Assembly (NCBI GenBank): GCA_036245525.1
Contig: BTPG01000003.1
Span: 155,881,047-155,945,046 of the forward strand
Reading direction: 5' to 3'
Length of the DNA stretch: 64,000 nt
Source of the DNA: Semisulcospira habei
Lineage: Eukaryota; Mollusca; Gastropoda; Semisulcospiridae
Shown: piece by piece, positions 30,250 through 42,800 of the stretch
Position numbering within the stretch: position 1 is the stretch's first letter
How the letters are laid out: each line of letters opens with the position of its first letter
The notes under the pieces: generated by a model
Seen by the model: only the letters and a program-made list of their open reading frames with translations
The model's database searches: none
What the model was told of the DNA's origin: nothing
Translations under genes and position numbers: made by a program

Positions 30250-32680
30250 TCATTTCTTTTGTAACTTTTTCAGTCTGTTGCGGACGTAATCCTTAATGTT
30301 TGTCCAGCGCCTATGTCTAAGTGCAGGCTCCTCTGCCATTGCGTACTGTATCTCGGCCTTTCCAGGAAGTTTGTTCATGACGAGGTGTGTCTTGAAACGA
30401 GTTTTAACAGCTTTCTCTTCAGCTTCCTCCCAGGGTTTCCTTGTAAATCTAGCTTTCTTTCGAACAGGAGCTGACGCAGTACTGTCATCATCAAAACTAT
30501 CTAGATTGTCATCAGGCTCTGGACGTCTTTTCTCCGTCATGCTCATCGATTCCTGTGTTGTTGACTTGCTACTTGCTTCATTCACAGGTGCTGTTCCCCC
30601 CGAGACCTCTCTGCCAGTTTCTGATGTGTCTTCATTGTCAAAGTCAATCTCTTCATCATCGCCCAGCTCAGCTCTAATGCAACTCTCAAAATCTGTCATC
30701 CCATTGTTAACTGACAGAAGAATCTTTGCCACTTTTGCCTTTTGAAGGACGTCTTGAGGTTGGCGGTAGATATGGCGATGTATCCGAATATCATGGCCAA
30801 GGAAATCTGCCAGCTGATCCTGGTCTAACTCCGAGATGGCCATTGACTGAGCCAAAGTTGCAACCTGCTTCCGCAACTGAGTAAATGTGAACATGGCTGG
30901 GTATGACACACCTGCTTCTAGGGCATGGGCCTTCAGAACATCATGGCCTCTGTAAGGCCCCTCTGACCAGAAGGTGTGGCAAAGATGTACTGGAAATCAG
31001 CGAGAGCTGGCACTGATTGCCTCATTTGAAGGATTCTGTCCACAGTTGTCATCATCTTCTTCGTCAGCAAAACGGGAACACTCCTATTAAACTTGCCTCT
31101 GATTTCCACTCGCTGAAAATGATTCACCATTTTCTTCTCAACCTCTGTGAGACCTTTCAAGATATCTTGGTGATCGATCCAATCTTAGCATTCTGGAAGT
31201 CTGACACCTCCATTCTCTGAACTTCTCCCCCTCGTTTTCGGTTGAAAAGTGATACAGCACAAAGAGTTGCTTTAACTTAAAGTTTAAATTAACCACTGTC
31301 GGATAATCTTCCGAAACCATCCTTGTCTCAAGAAGCTGTTGGACCTTCCTCACATCTTCACATGATGGGATCAGCTTGGGTTTGTTCATGGTCATTTTCC
31401 CGACCGACTGGGCTGCTGTAGCGGACACACAATCATACCAGTCCCCGTTGAAGACAGAGTCAAACCGCTGCGCCTCAGAGAGCTCCTGTCGCCACCTGTC
31501 GTTTGAACCCTGCCCAAGCTGTTTGGATGCCTGTGACTGTTTGATCTGTGAACACTTTTTCAAAGCATGGCCTATGCGCATTGCGAGATTGCCTTTTGAA
31601 CTGATGTGTGTCCTCATCAAAATCTGCTAGCTCTTTTACAGCCAGGACAACATGATCAAAGCTAGCTGAATTGATCACAGCATTTAAACTTGCGATTTTT
31701 ATTTCTGACCTCACTCTGATAATCTTTAATAGTCTCCCTAACTCCCGCATCCTGGAGCTGATTTGTCCAGCCGTGTGTTCTTCAATGTCCCTGCGGTCAA
31801 ATAATCTCTTTCCATACTCAAGAAGCAAGGGGTCAGTTCTGATGAGACGGCTTATCTCATCATCTCTCTGGCTGGCCAAGACCTTGTGGTAGAAGGAAAA
31901 TTCAACGTCTAAGGGTATTGGAAGCATGAGCCGACCACGGCGAGCGGCGTCCCCTCGCCGAGTGATCTGAAACCCTCCTGGCTTCTGACAGCAACGTTTT
32001 GAGTGTACAGAGATCAGCTTTTTTTGATAGAGCCCTTTGCAATGGCTACAGGCGAGAAGGTCATCTACCTTACTAGTTTTGGTGCGATACTTAGGAATCA
32101 AACATCCGGATTTGTTTTCAAGAACAGCAACGTTATGCATGTAATCACCCTCATCTTGTAGTCTGATCCATGCTCGACGTCTCTGCTTGGTCCCTTTTTT
32201 CATCGACAAAATTTTAGCAACGTCTGCCTCATCTGCATGGACATCTTGTAAGTGCGTGCTCATTTTCAAGACAAGCTTGCCACACAATTTGCATGCATGT
32301 TTCTTGTCCCATTTGTACTTTCCTTTCCCTCTCTGCGACACGTGCACACCTGTTTCTTCTGTAAGTGCTCTTTCCCCACTCTTTCCAGCATCATGTTCCT
32401 CCTGCCTATCCACATTCTCATTGCCACCCCCTAACGCACACTGCACCTTGCTGGTACTAGCGTCACCAACACCTGGCCACCCCGAACCTGCCACTTTGAT
32501 GAAATCTAACATAGTCGATACAATACTGTCTATGTCAGAGATCCCAGCAATTGATGCCGACACACCCTCTGAATCTGGTGAGCTCGAGCCAGGAACAAAC
32601 TCCTCGTCATCACTGCCCTCGTATTGCGATGCGCTGGCACTACTCTCAGTCTCGGGTCCATCCCAGGCGCCATTTGCCAA
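30250..32680 (-). pseudogene. Crypton-like tyrosine recombinase gene, frameshifted
   Basis: Reads from an intron acceptor (TTTCTCCAG at about 32681, with a (CTTT)n pyrimidine tract) down to a stop at 30250. Order: an acidic N-terminal region; a C2H2-like finger CKLCGKLVLKMSTHLQDVH; a second Cys/His cluster (ACSHCKGLYQKKLISVH); a helical core; EIRGKFNRSVPVLLTKKM; then TFTQLRKQVATLAQ and LADFLGHDIRIHRHIYR. The last two resemble tyrosine-recombinase box II, with Arg, the Gly-His pair and a candidate catalytic Tyr. The C-terminus is acidic, then Myb/SANT-like (RKPWEEAEEKAVKTRF, RHRRWTNIKDYV). Frameshifts near 31600, 31180 and 30960 and the weak box I (TENEGEKF) indicate a pseudogene. Family name is inference from motif resemblance. 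Confidence 0.65.
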
Positions 32681-32734
32681 CTGGAGAAAGAAAGAAAGAA
32701 AGAAAGATTGAAACCAAAGCTGCATTAGTGTAGT

Positions 32735-33070
32735 GTCGCCTCACCCCCAGCCTTCGACACCAAAATCTGTAGCGTCGCTGACCGTGTGCAATGTTTGTGT
32801 GACCGGTGAATGTGTATGTAAATGTTTGCTCGTGTCAGGATGCCAAGTTCACACACACAAGCACAGTCACTCGCACTCGATACTAACTACAATAAAACCT
32901 GTGAAACGAAGATCGCATTTCGTATATATATTGCAGTACAGGCTAATAAGGCTAAAGCGACAACAAATGCCCCGGCATGAGGCCGTTTGAGAAAAATATA
33001 TTCTCTGCTGGTCACAATGTCATCAGACCGCGTTACTACAGTAGCGCAGCAAAGTACTATTATCTAAGTT
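32735..33070. other. no supportable gene
   Basis: Probably first-intron or upstream sequence of the recombinase gene; nothing else recognised. Confidence 0.35.
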
Positions 33071-33079
33071 GTGTCTCTA

Positions 33080-33880
33080 AAAGGAATGACAAAGTCCGAA
33101 CAAAGGAGAATCTAGTAAAATAACTAAGTCGGAGAGGCCATTAGATAAAAGGAAGCCTCGGCAAAAATAACAAAGTCCAAAGTGCCCTTTATAAAAGAAA
33201 GTCTATAAAAGTAGCTAAGTCAGAGAGGCCTTTGTTAAAAGAAGACCTGTACAAAAATGACTAAGTCCAAAGCGCCCCTTTGTAAAAGGGAAGCCTCGGA
33301 AAACGACAGAGTCCGAGGCGCCTGTTACAAAAGAAGAGCCCCGAAAATAACAGAGTCCAAAACGCCCTTTGTAAAGGGGAGCCTCGGAAAAACGACAGAG
33401 TACGAGCCGCCCGCTATAAAGGATAACTATCTAAGAAAAATGGCAGTGTCCAAAAGGTCCTTTGATAAAGGGAAGCCTCGGAAAAACGACAAAGTCCGAG
33501 ACGCCCGTTATCAAGGAAGACTCCAGAAAAATGGCAAAGTCCGAAGCGCCCGTTATAACTAACTATCTAGAAAAATGGCAGAGTCCGAGACGCCCTTCGA
33601 AAAGGATAGCTATCTAAAAAATGGTAGAGTCCGAAGACTCCCAAAAAATGGCTAAGTCTAAAACGTCCTTTGATATTGGGAAGCCTCGGAAAAACGGCAA
33701 AGTCCGAGACGCCCGTTATCAAGGTAGTCTACCAAAAAAATGGCAGAGTCCGAAGACTCCCAAAAAATAACTAAGTCTAAAACGTCCTTTGATATTGGGA
33801 AGCCTCGGAAAAAAGACAAAGTCCGAGACGCCCATTATCAAGGAAGACTACCAAAAATGGGCAGAGTCGAAGAAACAACA
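33080..33880. repeat. 46-bp degenerate minisatellite with 118-bp higher-order repeat
   Basis: Nineteen diverged units share the core AAAGTCCGAGACGCCC or AGAGTCCGAAG. Spacing is mostly 43-48 bp. From about 33600 two units are shortened to 26-27 bp, and a three-unit block (46, 27 and 46 bp class) recurs with a period of 118-119 bp. The repeat leaves one frame open for about 100 codons, which is a by-product. Confidence 0.85.
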
Positions 33881-33899
33881 ACCGCTCAAATCCACCTAT

Positions 33900-34260
33900 C
33901 TCCGCAGACCAGGCACCACACCGCGATCTAAGCCAAAGGCCGACCGCAGCGGGAGCTTTTCGCTAGCCAAAAAGCTGACGGGTAGCGGAAAGTCGCTCGC
34001 CCGACCAAAATCATTACGTGTTACAAAATGGTGAAGCACTCTTCCATGCGATAGAACATTACTTTCCTAGCTGAATACGCTTTTGTAAATTCTGAAACTA
34101 TTACCGACACCTAGAGCACTTCAAACACTATATTGTTGCAAAGACCTCTTGCAGATGAAAAATCGTACTTTTACAAGACTACATAGTTAACAACCCAAAT
34201 CCACAAATCTCCTGTCAGGGGAAAATACTCCGCAGTACCCAGCTGTCTGGCATCATAGCA
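33900..34260. other. no supportable gene
   Basis: Nothing recognised. Confidence 0.35.
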
Positions 34261-34266
34261 GAGCTC

Positions 34267-34825
34267 TAAAAAGAATAATAATAATAATAATAAATAATAA
34301 TGAATGGTTCTTGTATAGCGCAAAATCTTTTTGTGGCAAATGACTCATTGCGCTAACACACGCAGTCAAACATGACATAGACGATATGAAACATTACAAA
34401 TAAATACAACAGGACCACGGATCTACGACTCAGAGAAAAAGCAAGCTGGAAGAAGTGAGTTTTCAACTGAGCCTTAAATTGAGGGAGAGTAGAGAGATTT
34501 CGAAGACTAACAGGCAGCGAGTTCCAAACTGAAGGTGCAATGAAGCTAAATGAGCGTTCACCAACAGTTTTCAAGTTACGCTTCGGAGCCTTCAAACGTT
34601 TCTCACTGGAGGACCGCAGAGAACGTAAAGGCTGGTATGTGCAGAGTGAAGCAGAAAGGTAAGCCGGTAGAGTCCCGTCGAAGTGACGGTATGCCAGAGT
34701 TGCCATCTTGTACTGGCATCGAAACTTTACCGGCTGCCAGTGGAGTTCTTTAGACACTAGGCGAGGTGCGGTCACTGAGTACAACATCTGGCCTTTGTCT
34801 ACACGTTGTGCTGTGCTACACATTA
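34267..34825 (-). mobile_element. 5'-truncated CR1-type retrocopy with (ATT)n tail
   Basis: Minus-strand C-terminal RT region (KELHWQPVKFRCQYKMATLA, LRSSSEKRLKAPKRN, SFIAPSVWNSLPVSLR), ending at a stop near 34353. A short 3' region follows with GCGCTATACAAGAACCATTC and an (ATT)n tail (34274-34302). Same family type as 5048-6040, in which the protein stops just short of the HWQPV block. The reading of 157 codons is uninterrupted, so this is a fairly young fragment. Confidence 0.8.
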
Positions 34826-34829
34826 AATT

Positions 34830-35240
34830 CCAAACTTGCAGGACTGAGACAAAAATAGCTGAACTACGTAAGCCTCAGCCGTGAGCACATTGACTACACA
34901 ACTAAAAGAAAAATAATACGATAAAAAACGTGTTCAAGGCATTTTTACCACATTAGGACAGAAACAGCCCAATTTTGGTTTAAAGGGCCTTGCACAAGAA
35001 TAAAAAGAGTAATCCCGTGTATGACCGATTTACATATGTGTGACCTCGGTGACGAGGGCTGGCTTCTGCAGCAGCAAAATCCACGTTTTCTGAAAATGCA
35101 AGCAGTTTTCACACATTTGTCAACCCTGCGTGACCCTTTGAGAGAGGTCACTCAAATTGGAATGTTTAAAAAGGTCTCGCCACAAAGTATCCTTGGGCCA
35201 AGCTTGAAGAATGTGGCTTGAATAGTCTCCGAGAAAATGC
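34830..35240. other. no supportable gene
   Basis: Nothing recognised. Confidence 0.35.
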
Positions 35241-35245
35241 CACTG

Positions 35246-35468
35246 TTAACTCATTCTACCCCCAGACACACGGCCACAGCAGGATAAGGATCGACCATGA
35301 TAGTTCAAAGGTGATGCCAGAACAGCTTGGTGCCTACGGGCGCCAAGCTATTCTGGCATCACCCTTGTGAACTATCATGGTCGATCTGTGTCCTGCGCTG
35401 CAATGCGGTCTTGAGAGGACAGGGGCAAAATTTAAGCCGGATTTTGGTGTTGGGGTAGAATGAGTTAA
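35246..35468. mobile_element. TTAA-ended foldback MITE, family A
   Basis: TTAA at 35246-35249 and 35465-35468 with CTCATTCTACCCC / GGGGTAGAATGAG termini. Hairpin core 35290-35387. The interior is close to the copy at 29587-29790. Confidence 0.77.
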
Positions 35469-35815
35469 AGTTTACCATGGACGACGGACGGACGACCAGT
35501 GGCCCAGAACATAAACTCACTTTTGCTTCGCACGCACGCCAGCCAATAAAATGAAGATGATCATAGAATCACTTTACTTACCAGTTTGTAATTGGGAGCA
35601 TTCCGCTGCCGTCCATGCACCCTCCTACCAGACGCACCCTCTGTGGCAGAGGCTGGGGGGCCATGATTCTGCAGCATAGATCCCGATGGGTTTGGACATC
35701 CTGCTGCCATCCGGCGCTGGGTGTGTGCAGAAAGTCCTGAGCCGGTGTGACCAAAACGGTGTTGCTGCAAACATGTCCAATACAACCATGTAAACCAACT
35801 GACATTTTGAATCAG

Positions 35816-36163
35816 ATTGATTGTACATTGCTTAACGTCCCGACAGCAACAAGGCTTTCTCAGGACGTGCCTGCACTGACTGCTTGTGAAAAAAAAACAC
35901 CTAAACAGAACATTGCCATGTATGTCGTCTGCCGGTCAAATACGTTAAATAAACCTAACACATGGGGCCTAAATAAAGCTAAGACCATCATTTAGCAACA
36001 CACATCCAATATCAAGAGCTACAGGCAGTGCAGACAGTAGGGAGAGTTTTAAAAAGGCAAATACAGGTGAATGGACAAAGGGTAGACAGAAACACATGCC
36101 CCAGAATAGAGAGAAAAACCCACCCTGTGGGGCTGACCAGGGTGACCCTGAGAACTAAAAACT
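35816..36163 (-). mobile_element. SINE-like retroposon, copy 3
   Basis: Reverse-oriented copy of the element at 12954-13343. It starts at the (AATC) tail (ATTGATTGTACATTGC, 35816) and runs to GGGTGACCCTGAGAAC, where it stops short of the GC-rich head. It is therefore 5' truncated by about 40 bp. No clear target duplication. Confidence 0.8.
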
Positions 36164-36335
36164 GGTAATACAGTAAAAAGCGACATTTCAGTTGCACATT
36201 CTGAAAGACCTGTTTGTGGACGTTTGTTCTTCGAATCGCGAATTCGAATTGTTGACCGCGTTTATGGATCGTCAGCACTGACGCTCACAGTACCGCCCCT
36301 TCACAATCCTTCAGCCAAGTCAATTCATGACATCT

Positions 36336-36400
36336 GCAAGAGGCGTAGATTCTCATGAGCCCCTGCTGTCCAGGAGCTCATGAGAATCTACGCCTCTTGC
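36336..36400. repeat. CTCATGAG foldback, family D
   Basis: Near-perfect hairpin: GCAAGAGGCGTAGATTCTCA and its complement around CCCCTGCTGTCCAGGAG. Related arms occur at 37013-37035, 37662-37682, 37746-37806, 38541-38604, 38842-38892 and 57119-57180. Confidence 0.7.
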
Positions 36401-36409
36401 CTCCTGCGA

Positions 36410-38280
36410 TCGGTAGGTCTGCTTTACGACTTCATTGCGAACACACTTTCTCTTTGTCCGACCCTCAGTCAAGATACACGGACCGGGAAGCGAATTGTCA
36501 CCCCCTTCTTTAGTGCCTACAGTAAGCTACATCCCATCGGACCGACGTCATGCGCTGTCGACCCGCGCAAGGCTGTGTCAGTTGCGCCGGGCGGATGTGG
36601 GTCCCAAGACCTCTTGCTTACCGTATCCGTATCCGCTTTAAAACTGTGTACACACGTACACATCCATAACTCCTCCTTATCCGAGCATTGTCTATGAGGG
36701 CTCAGCCATCAGCTGAAGGAAAACTACAGGTTTTTAGGATATGTCAGTACAGTTAGTCTCCAAACTCGAGTTTGCACTGCCGTGAACCTAAAGGGAGCAT
36801 GAGCATCGCGCTATTCTACGGCTATTCTACGCCGCAGTGTCGGGACGGTCGTCGAATCACACGTGTTGACAGCAATGGGTGTTTTGTTTTGGGCTCGGTG
36901 GTCGCGATTTCATCCCGGCTGCGTAAACATAGCAGCATAGAGGCAACACTAGCCACCAAGATACATATAGTACATGTAGCTTCTCACAAGCCCCCGCACA
37001 CTGCGCGGAACTCATGAAGATCTATGCCTCTTGGGGAGTTTTGTCCGCCTTTGGTTATGGGCGAACATTGCTAGGCAGTGAATGCCATCCGTCTGATGTA
37101 CAAACAAGTATATATTTATCCTCGTGAAAGTATGCGGTAACGGTGGAATGAATGTTTCTTGATAGGTTCATTTGTCTCTGTGCACATCAGACGGAACAGA
37201 GAACCTTCTGCCATACCATCTGACGGCAGTTCCGATGAAAGCGGCCCGCTTCAAGGCTGGCTAAAACCTTGTACTCTCGTGTCCCCAGCCCTCAAACAAA
37301 TATTAGCCCTATCCAAGCCCAGTTTCGTATATATTTTTAATTTGTAACCTTGCTTTTAAATTTCTGCCCGTATAATAATGTGCCTCAGCAGATCCAAGTA
37401 TATTCCGTAGTGAACCCGAATCTGTCTTTAACAGAACGATAGAGGGCGGGAAAGTGTGTTCATTTATATGGTCATTGATGTACGGTTACTGAAAAACAAA
37501 AGAAACGGCAGAAACTCACTGCAAACCACAATAATAATAAGCGCATCTCCCTTCACCCTCCCCCACTCAGCCTGGAAATTAAAATTGTGTGAACTGAAAA
37601 AGCAAAACTTAGGCACAGATTCTCAAGGGTCACGTTCCTGTAACTTGCGTGGCGGACTCTTGAGGATCTATGCCTTTTCTCATCTGTAGAAAGGACCACT
37701 ATCACACTGTCCGAGATACACTCAATGATAAACACCTCCTGTCTGGAATAAACATAGATCCTCATGGCGCCCGCAGATACGAAAGCTCATGAGAATCCTG
37801 ACTCTTGCCTGCCTCTATCATTATGCTGGTCCTTACATACAAGAAGCTGCGCGAGCTGATTCAGTGACTGCCTTCCATAGTGTAATAGACGCGATGACAG
37901 CAATTATAAACAAACCGCTCGGCTGAAAAAAGGGGACCGAAACGAGAAGAGCGCGCGCTCACATTCCATCGAATCAAAATGATTAGGCTTTTCGGAGTCT
38001 GAGTTAGAACTGAGTACATTTAATGACGTTAATCGCGCAAAAGATCACGGCTTCTTCAATGGATGCGAAGTTACTATGAAATAATACTTGTGCGCTTGTG
38101 ATGACAGCTTCTTTAGTGGATCCATGCGGAGGAACTGAACGACAGACAGAAGTGATCATTAGCGAACTCAGGTTTCATGACTAAAAAGTGCGTATGAACT
38201 GAATATTACTACGGTCTTTTTTTTTGTTTTTTTGTGACGGATCCAGGTACATAATTATGGAAGGCAGGTACAGGCTATAC
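36410..38280. other. no supportable gene; scattered family D arms
   Basis: No coding region that I can support. Partial family-D arms (CTCATGAAGATCTATGCCTC, TTGAGGATCTATGCC, CATAGATCCTCATGG) lie at 37013, 37662 and 37746. Confidence 0.4.
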
Positions 38281-38289
38281 CACAACTGC

Positions 38290-38501
38290 TTAACTCATTC
38301 AGCCCGACGGCCGTATTTCCCAAATATTGGAGACGTCATCTAATGACTCCACCAGTTGCAGGAGATGGATCGACCATGATAATTCAAGGTCAGTGCCAGA
38401 TTTGCTTGGCGCCGACAGGCGCCAAGCTAATCTGGCACTGCCCTTGAATTATCATGGTCGACCCATCTCCTGCTGTAGTGCGTCAGGGCTGAATAGGTTA
38501 A
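38290..38501. mobile_element. TTAA-ended foldback MITE, family A
   Basis: TTAA at 38290-38293 and 38498-38501. Hairpin core 38370-38462 with arms containing CAGTGCCAGATTTGC and complement around a GACAG loop. Termini CTCATTCAGCCC / GGGCTGAATAGG. Confidence 0.77.
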
Positions 38502-38540
38502 CACGATCGGTGCCGAGAAAATTTGAACACCAGCCAACTG

Positions 38541-38892
38541 CAAGAGATATAGATCCTCATGAGCTCCAGCAGTTGCGGGGTCTCATGAGGATCTGTGCCT
38601 CTTGCTGGCACCACTTTGACTCCATGTTCCTGGGACAGCTTGAGATTTGTGTGTGTGCGGAATTAATCAAGATTGCACAAACATCATCTGCGTCAGCTGG
38701 CATTAAACTGGTTAATTAAATGTGAATATATAACCCCTTCAGAGCTCCCTGTGGACGAGGATTGTGTTTCTGAAATCTTTCTTAATTCAGCTTCCAGTAT
38801 CCTGATTCGTCTTGAACAACTGGTGACAAAATAAGATCGGCAAGAGGCTTAGATCCTCATGAGCCCCCGCAGTTGCCGGATGTATGCCTCTT
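38541..38892. repeat. two CTCATGAG foldbacks, family D
   Basis: 38541-38604: CAAGAGATATAGATCCTCAT against ATGAGGATCTGTGCCTCTTG around a GCAGTTGCGGGG turn. 38842-38892: a shorter copy with CAAGAGGCTTAGATCCTCAT and only the outer part of the right arm. Confidence 0.65.
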
Positions 38893-38940
38893 ACATTCGT
38901 GTGTAGCTCTTTTGTATTCCGGCAGCAAAGGGGTTGAAAG

Positions 38941-39391
38941 ACTGTCCTAGACGCTTGCTGACAAGAAGTGTTATGTCATTAGCATTACATGGGGACATAG
39001 TGTGATACTTAGTGTGACTGTCCTAGACGCTTGCTAACAAGAAGTGTTATGTCATTAGCATTACATGGGGACATAGTGTGATACTTAGTGTGACTGTCCT
39101 AGACGCTTGCTGACAAGAAGTGTTATGTCATTAGCATTACATGGGGACATAGTGTGATACTTAGTGTGACTGTCCTAGACGCTTGCTGACAAGAAGTGTT
39201 ATGTCATTAGCATTACATGGGGACATAGTGTGATACTTAGTGTGACTGTCCTAGACGCTTGCTAACAAGAAGTGTTATGTCATTAGCATTACATGGGGAC
39301 ATAGTGTGATACTTAGTGTGACTGTCCTAGACGCTTGCTAACAAGAAGTGTTATGTCATTAGCATTACATGGGGACATAGTGTGATACTTA
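38941..39391. repeat. 76-bp tandem repeat, six units
   Basis: Units starting ACTGTCCTAGACGCTTGC recur at 38941, 39017, 39093, 39169, 39245 and 39321, exactly 76 bp apart and almost identical. The only recurrent difference is GCTGACAAG versus GCTAACAAG. High identity implies recent expansion. Confidence 0.95.
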
Positions 39392-39480
39392 CGGGTGTCT
39401 GACAGAAACTGCAGTTCTGTATCAACATTTTTTTTTGGTGACATTGGTACAATGTACTGGAGTGAACATTTGTAAACGGA

Positions 39481-39830
<350 letters not shown>

Positions 39831-42800
39831 TACTTTATTATCTCGAAAAGAGAAATTCAGTTGTGGTACATTTATAACAAATAGTACAAACAAGACATAA
39901 AAACATTATAGCATAATTATGAACATTTTCTCCCTGCACTTGCACAGCTACAAATTCCAAATGGATATAAAGTAAACACTACAAAATCTTTACACATAAA
40001 TCTTACACATCTCACACAAACATCTTTTATGGGCTGAACTGAGCGGCACTTATACATTCACACCCACCTCTACATATGCATACATAATACGTGAGTTTCA
40101 ACCTAGTCCTAACCCTCACTACTTATTATACAAACGTCTCAGTACATTATTACACATTATTACACAAGCTGCATAATTAAAGTCTACCGTAGTAAAATAA
40201 TTAGTGGGTAAACACTCAGTAACAACAATCCCAGTATGTCCATGTTCACCACCAAATAAAACAATATAATCACTTCTCTAAAATCAACAAGCTCCATTCC
40301 TACTGACTGCACAGGTAAAGGGGGATAGGGGGAGGAGTTAGGTTTGGGTATGCGTGGATGTACCTACAGATTGCTTAGAGTGATGGATTTGGGGATGAAA
40401 CTGTGCTGTAGTCTAAGTGTTCTAGCTTTGTGCGTGCGGAGTCTGCGGCCAGAGGGGAGCAGTTCATAGAGGTGGGCAAGGACATAGGATCTGTCTGAAG
40501 CTATCCGCCTACCCTTTCTCATCACACGCTGTTCATACAGGGACTCCACACTGTTTTGCTTACTGCCAGTCACTTTGCTGCAGATGTTTACCATTCGTGC
40601 CAGGGTGTTCTTGTTTTTCACACTCAGACCTCCATACCAGCACACAGAACCGAAAGTGATGACAGACTCAATAAAAGAGCAGTAAAAAGTTTGAAGGACA
40701 GAGGGGTTCACATTCAGCTTCCTGAGTTTCTGGAGGCAGTAGATGCGTGACTGACATTTCTTGTGTATGAGGGTGGTGTTTGCGTTAAAGGACAACTTAT
40801 CATCTATGACTGTTCCAAGATACTTATACTCAGTCACACGCTCAACAGACACATCATCGATCATCAGAACAGGGTTTCTTCGAAAGTCTATCAGTAGTTC
40901 CTTGGTCTTACTCACATTTAGGTCTAGAAAATTATCTTTACACCAAACACTAAAACGTTCTACTTCTGCAAAGTAAGTCGCATCATTATTGGAGAGATCT
41001 TCTAAGGCAGTGTCATCCGAGTATTTTATAAGAAGGGTAGAGTCAGTGCCACTACAATCGTTAGTGTACAGTGTGAACAGCACAGGGGAGAGAACTGTAC
41101 CTTGAGGGGCGCCTATGGAAGTGGACCTAAGGGATGAGAGAGCTGTTTGAAAGCGAACTGACTGGGTCCTATTTACAAGGAAGTTGACAATCCATAGGAT
41201 AAGCCTTGGCGTTACATTGTAACAGAGAAGTTTTTGAGCTATGAGATAGGGTTGTATAGTGTTGAAGGCTGAAGAAAAGTCTATAAAAAGAATGCGTACA
41301 AAAGAGCCAGGTTTTTCTAAATGTGTGTATGCATGGTGCAGGAGTGTGAGTGTGGCGTCATCAGTACATCTGTTTTGCTTGTATGCAAACTGGAAAGGAT
41401 CTTGATAGGGCTTGACCTGATCGAGCAGTCTAGAAAGGACAACACGCTTCATTACTATAGAGGTGAGAGCTACAGGGCGATAGTCATTGAGTGTCTTGGG
41501 CTTGTTGTTCTTGGGGACAGGGCAGACTGTAGATGTTTTCCAGAGCCTAGGTACAGTGCAATCCTTCAGAGACCAGCTAAACAAACGGCTATAAACAACA
41601 GACAATTGACTGGCACATACTCTCAAAACTCTACCGCAAATATTATCAGGGCCTACTGCTTTCTTAACATTCAGTTTGCTAAAAAGCTTCTCAACCGCCT
41701 TGCCATGGATCTCAAAGTCTTCATCAACATTGCCTGCCACATTTACTTCAAGCTGGGAAATCATGCTATCTAAATCATCCTTCAGATCATCTTTCTCAAA
41801 TCTACAATAGAACTCATTCAGTTTTTCAGAAAATTCAGTTTGTTCTTTCATTGGCATGCTACTGCTACTGAATTTTGATTTATTGTGGCCTGATAAAGTT
41901 TTAAGTCCTTTCCATGCATCTGCTAAGCTACCTGATTCAAACTGTGACTCTACTTTCTCTTTATACTTTTTCTTAGCGTCTAAAATCTGCTTCCTCAATT
42001 TATTCTGTACTGCTTTCCTTTCTATTCTGTCTCCAGTCTGAAATGCAACTTTTTTCTCATTCAATGTGGCTTTGAGAGACTTTGAAATCCATGGTTTGTT
42101 GTTGGGATACAATTTCACTGTCTTAGATGGAATAATCATATCTTTACAGAAATTCACATAGTCAGAAGTTACTTCAGTAGCTTCGTCTACACTGGCACTA
42201 GAATCAAGAAACACGTCCCAATCTGTACACTCAAAACACCCCTGCAACTGTTCTATACTATCCTTAGACCACACCTTAACTAACTTCTTCACTATGGGCT
42301 CTGTCTGGATTTTGGGTTTGTATGCTGGGACAAGAAACACAGTATTGTGGTCAGAGTTACCTACGGGAGGGAGGACAAACGATCGGTATGCGTTGGGGAC
42401 GTTTCCATACACTAAATCTAACGTCTTGTTCTTGCGAGTGGGGACAGTCACGTACTGGTGAAAAGTCGGTAAGCTCGTGCGTAAGTCACAGTCGTTAAAG
42501 TCACCTGCAATAAAGTTGGGGGCGTCAGGCATAAGCTGTAACTCTCTAATCACATCTGCTATCTGGGCTGAGGCGTGGGAGGGGTTGGAGTGAGGGGGGG
42601 GGGTGTAGATGACCATTACAAAGATCTGACCAAACTCACGGGGGAGATAACGGGGTCTGAGTGAAACTGACAATAAGTCTACATCACGTGTTGTAAGCTG
42701 TTTCCTAACCATTACGCTTGACTTGCTACACCACCGTTCATTAACATACAGGCCTACTCCGCCACCCCACCGTTTCCCACTAATCTTACAATCTCTATCA

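Noticed and set aside
38941..39391. CRISPR-like array
   Set aside because: The whole 76-bp unit repeats; there are no unique spacers. The 33-bp and 74-bp arrays fail for the same reason.
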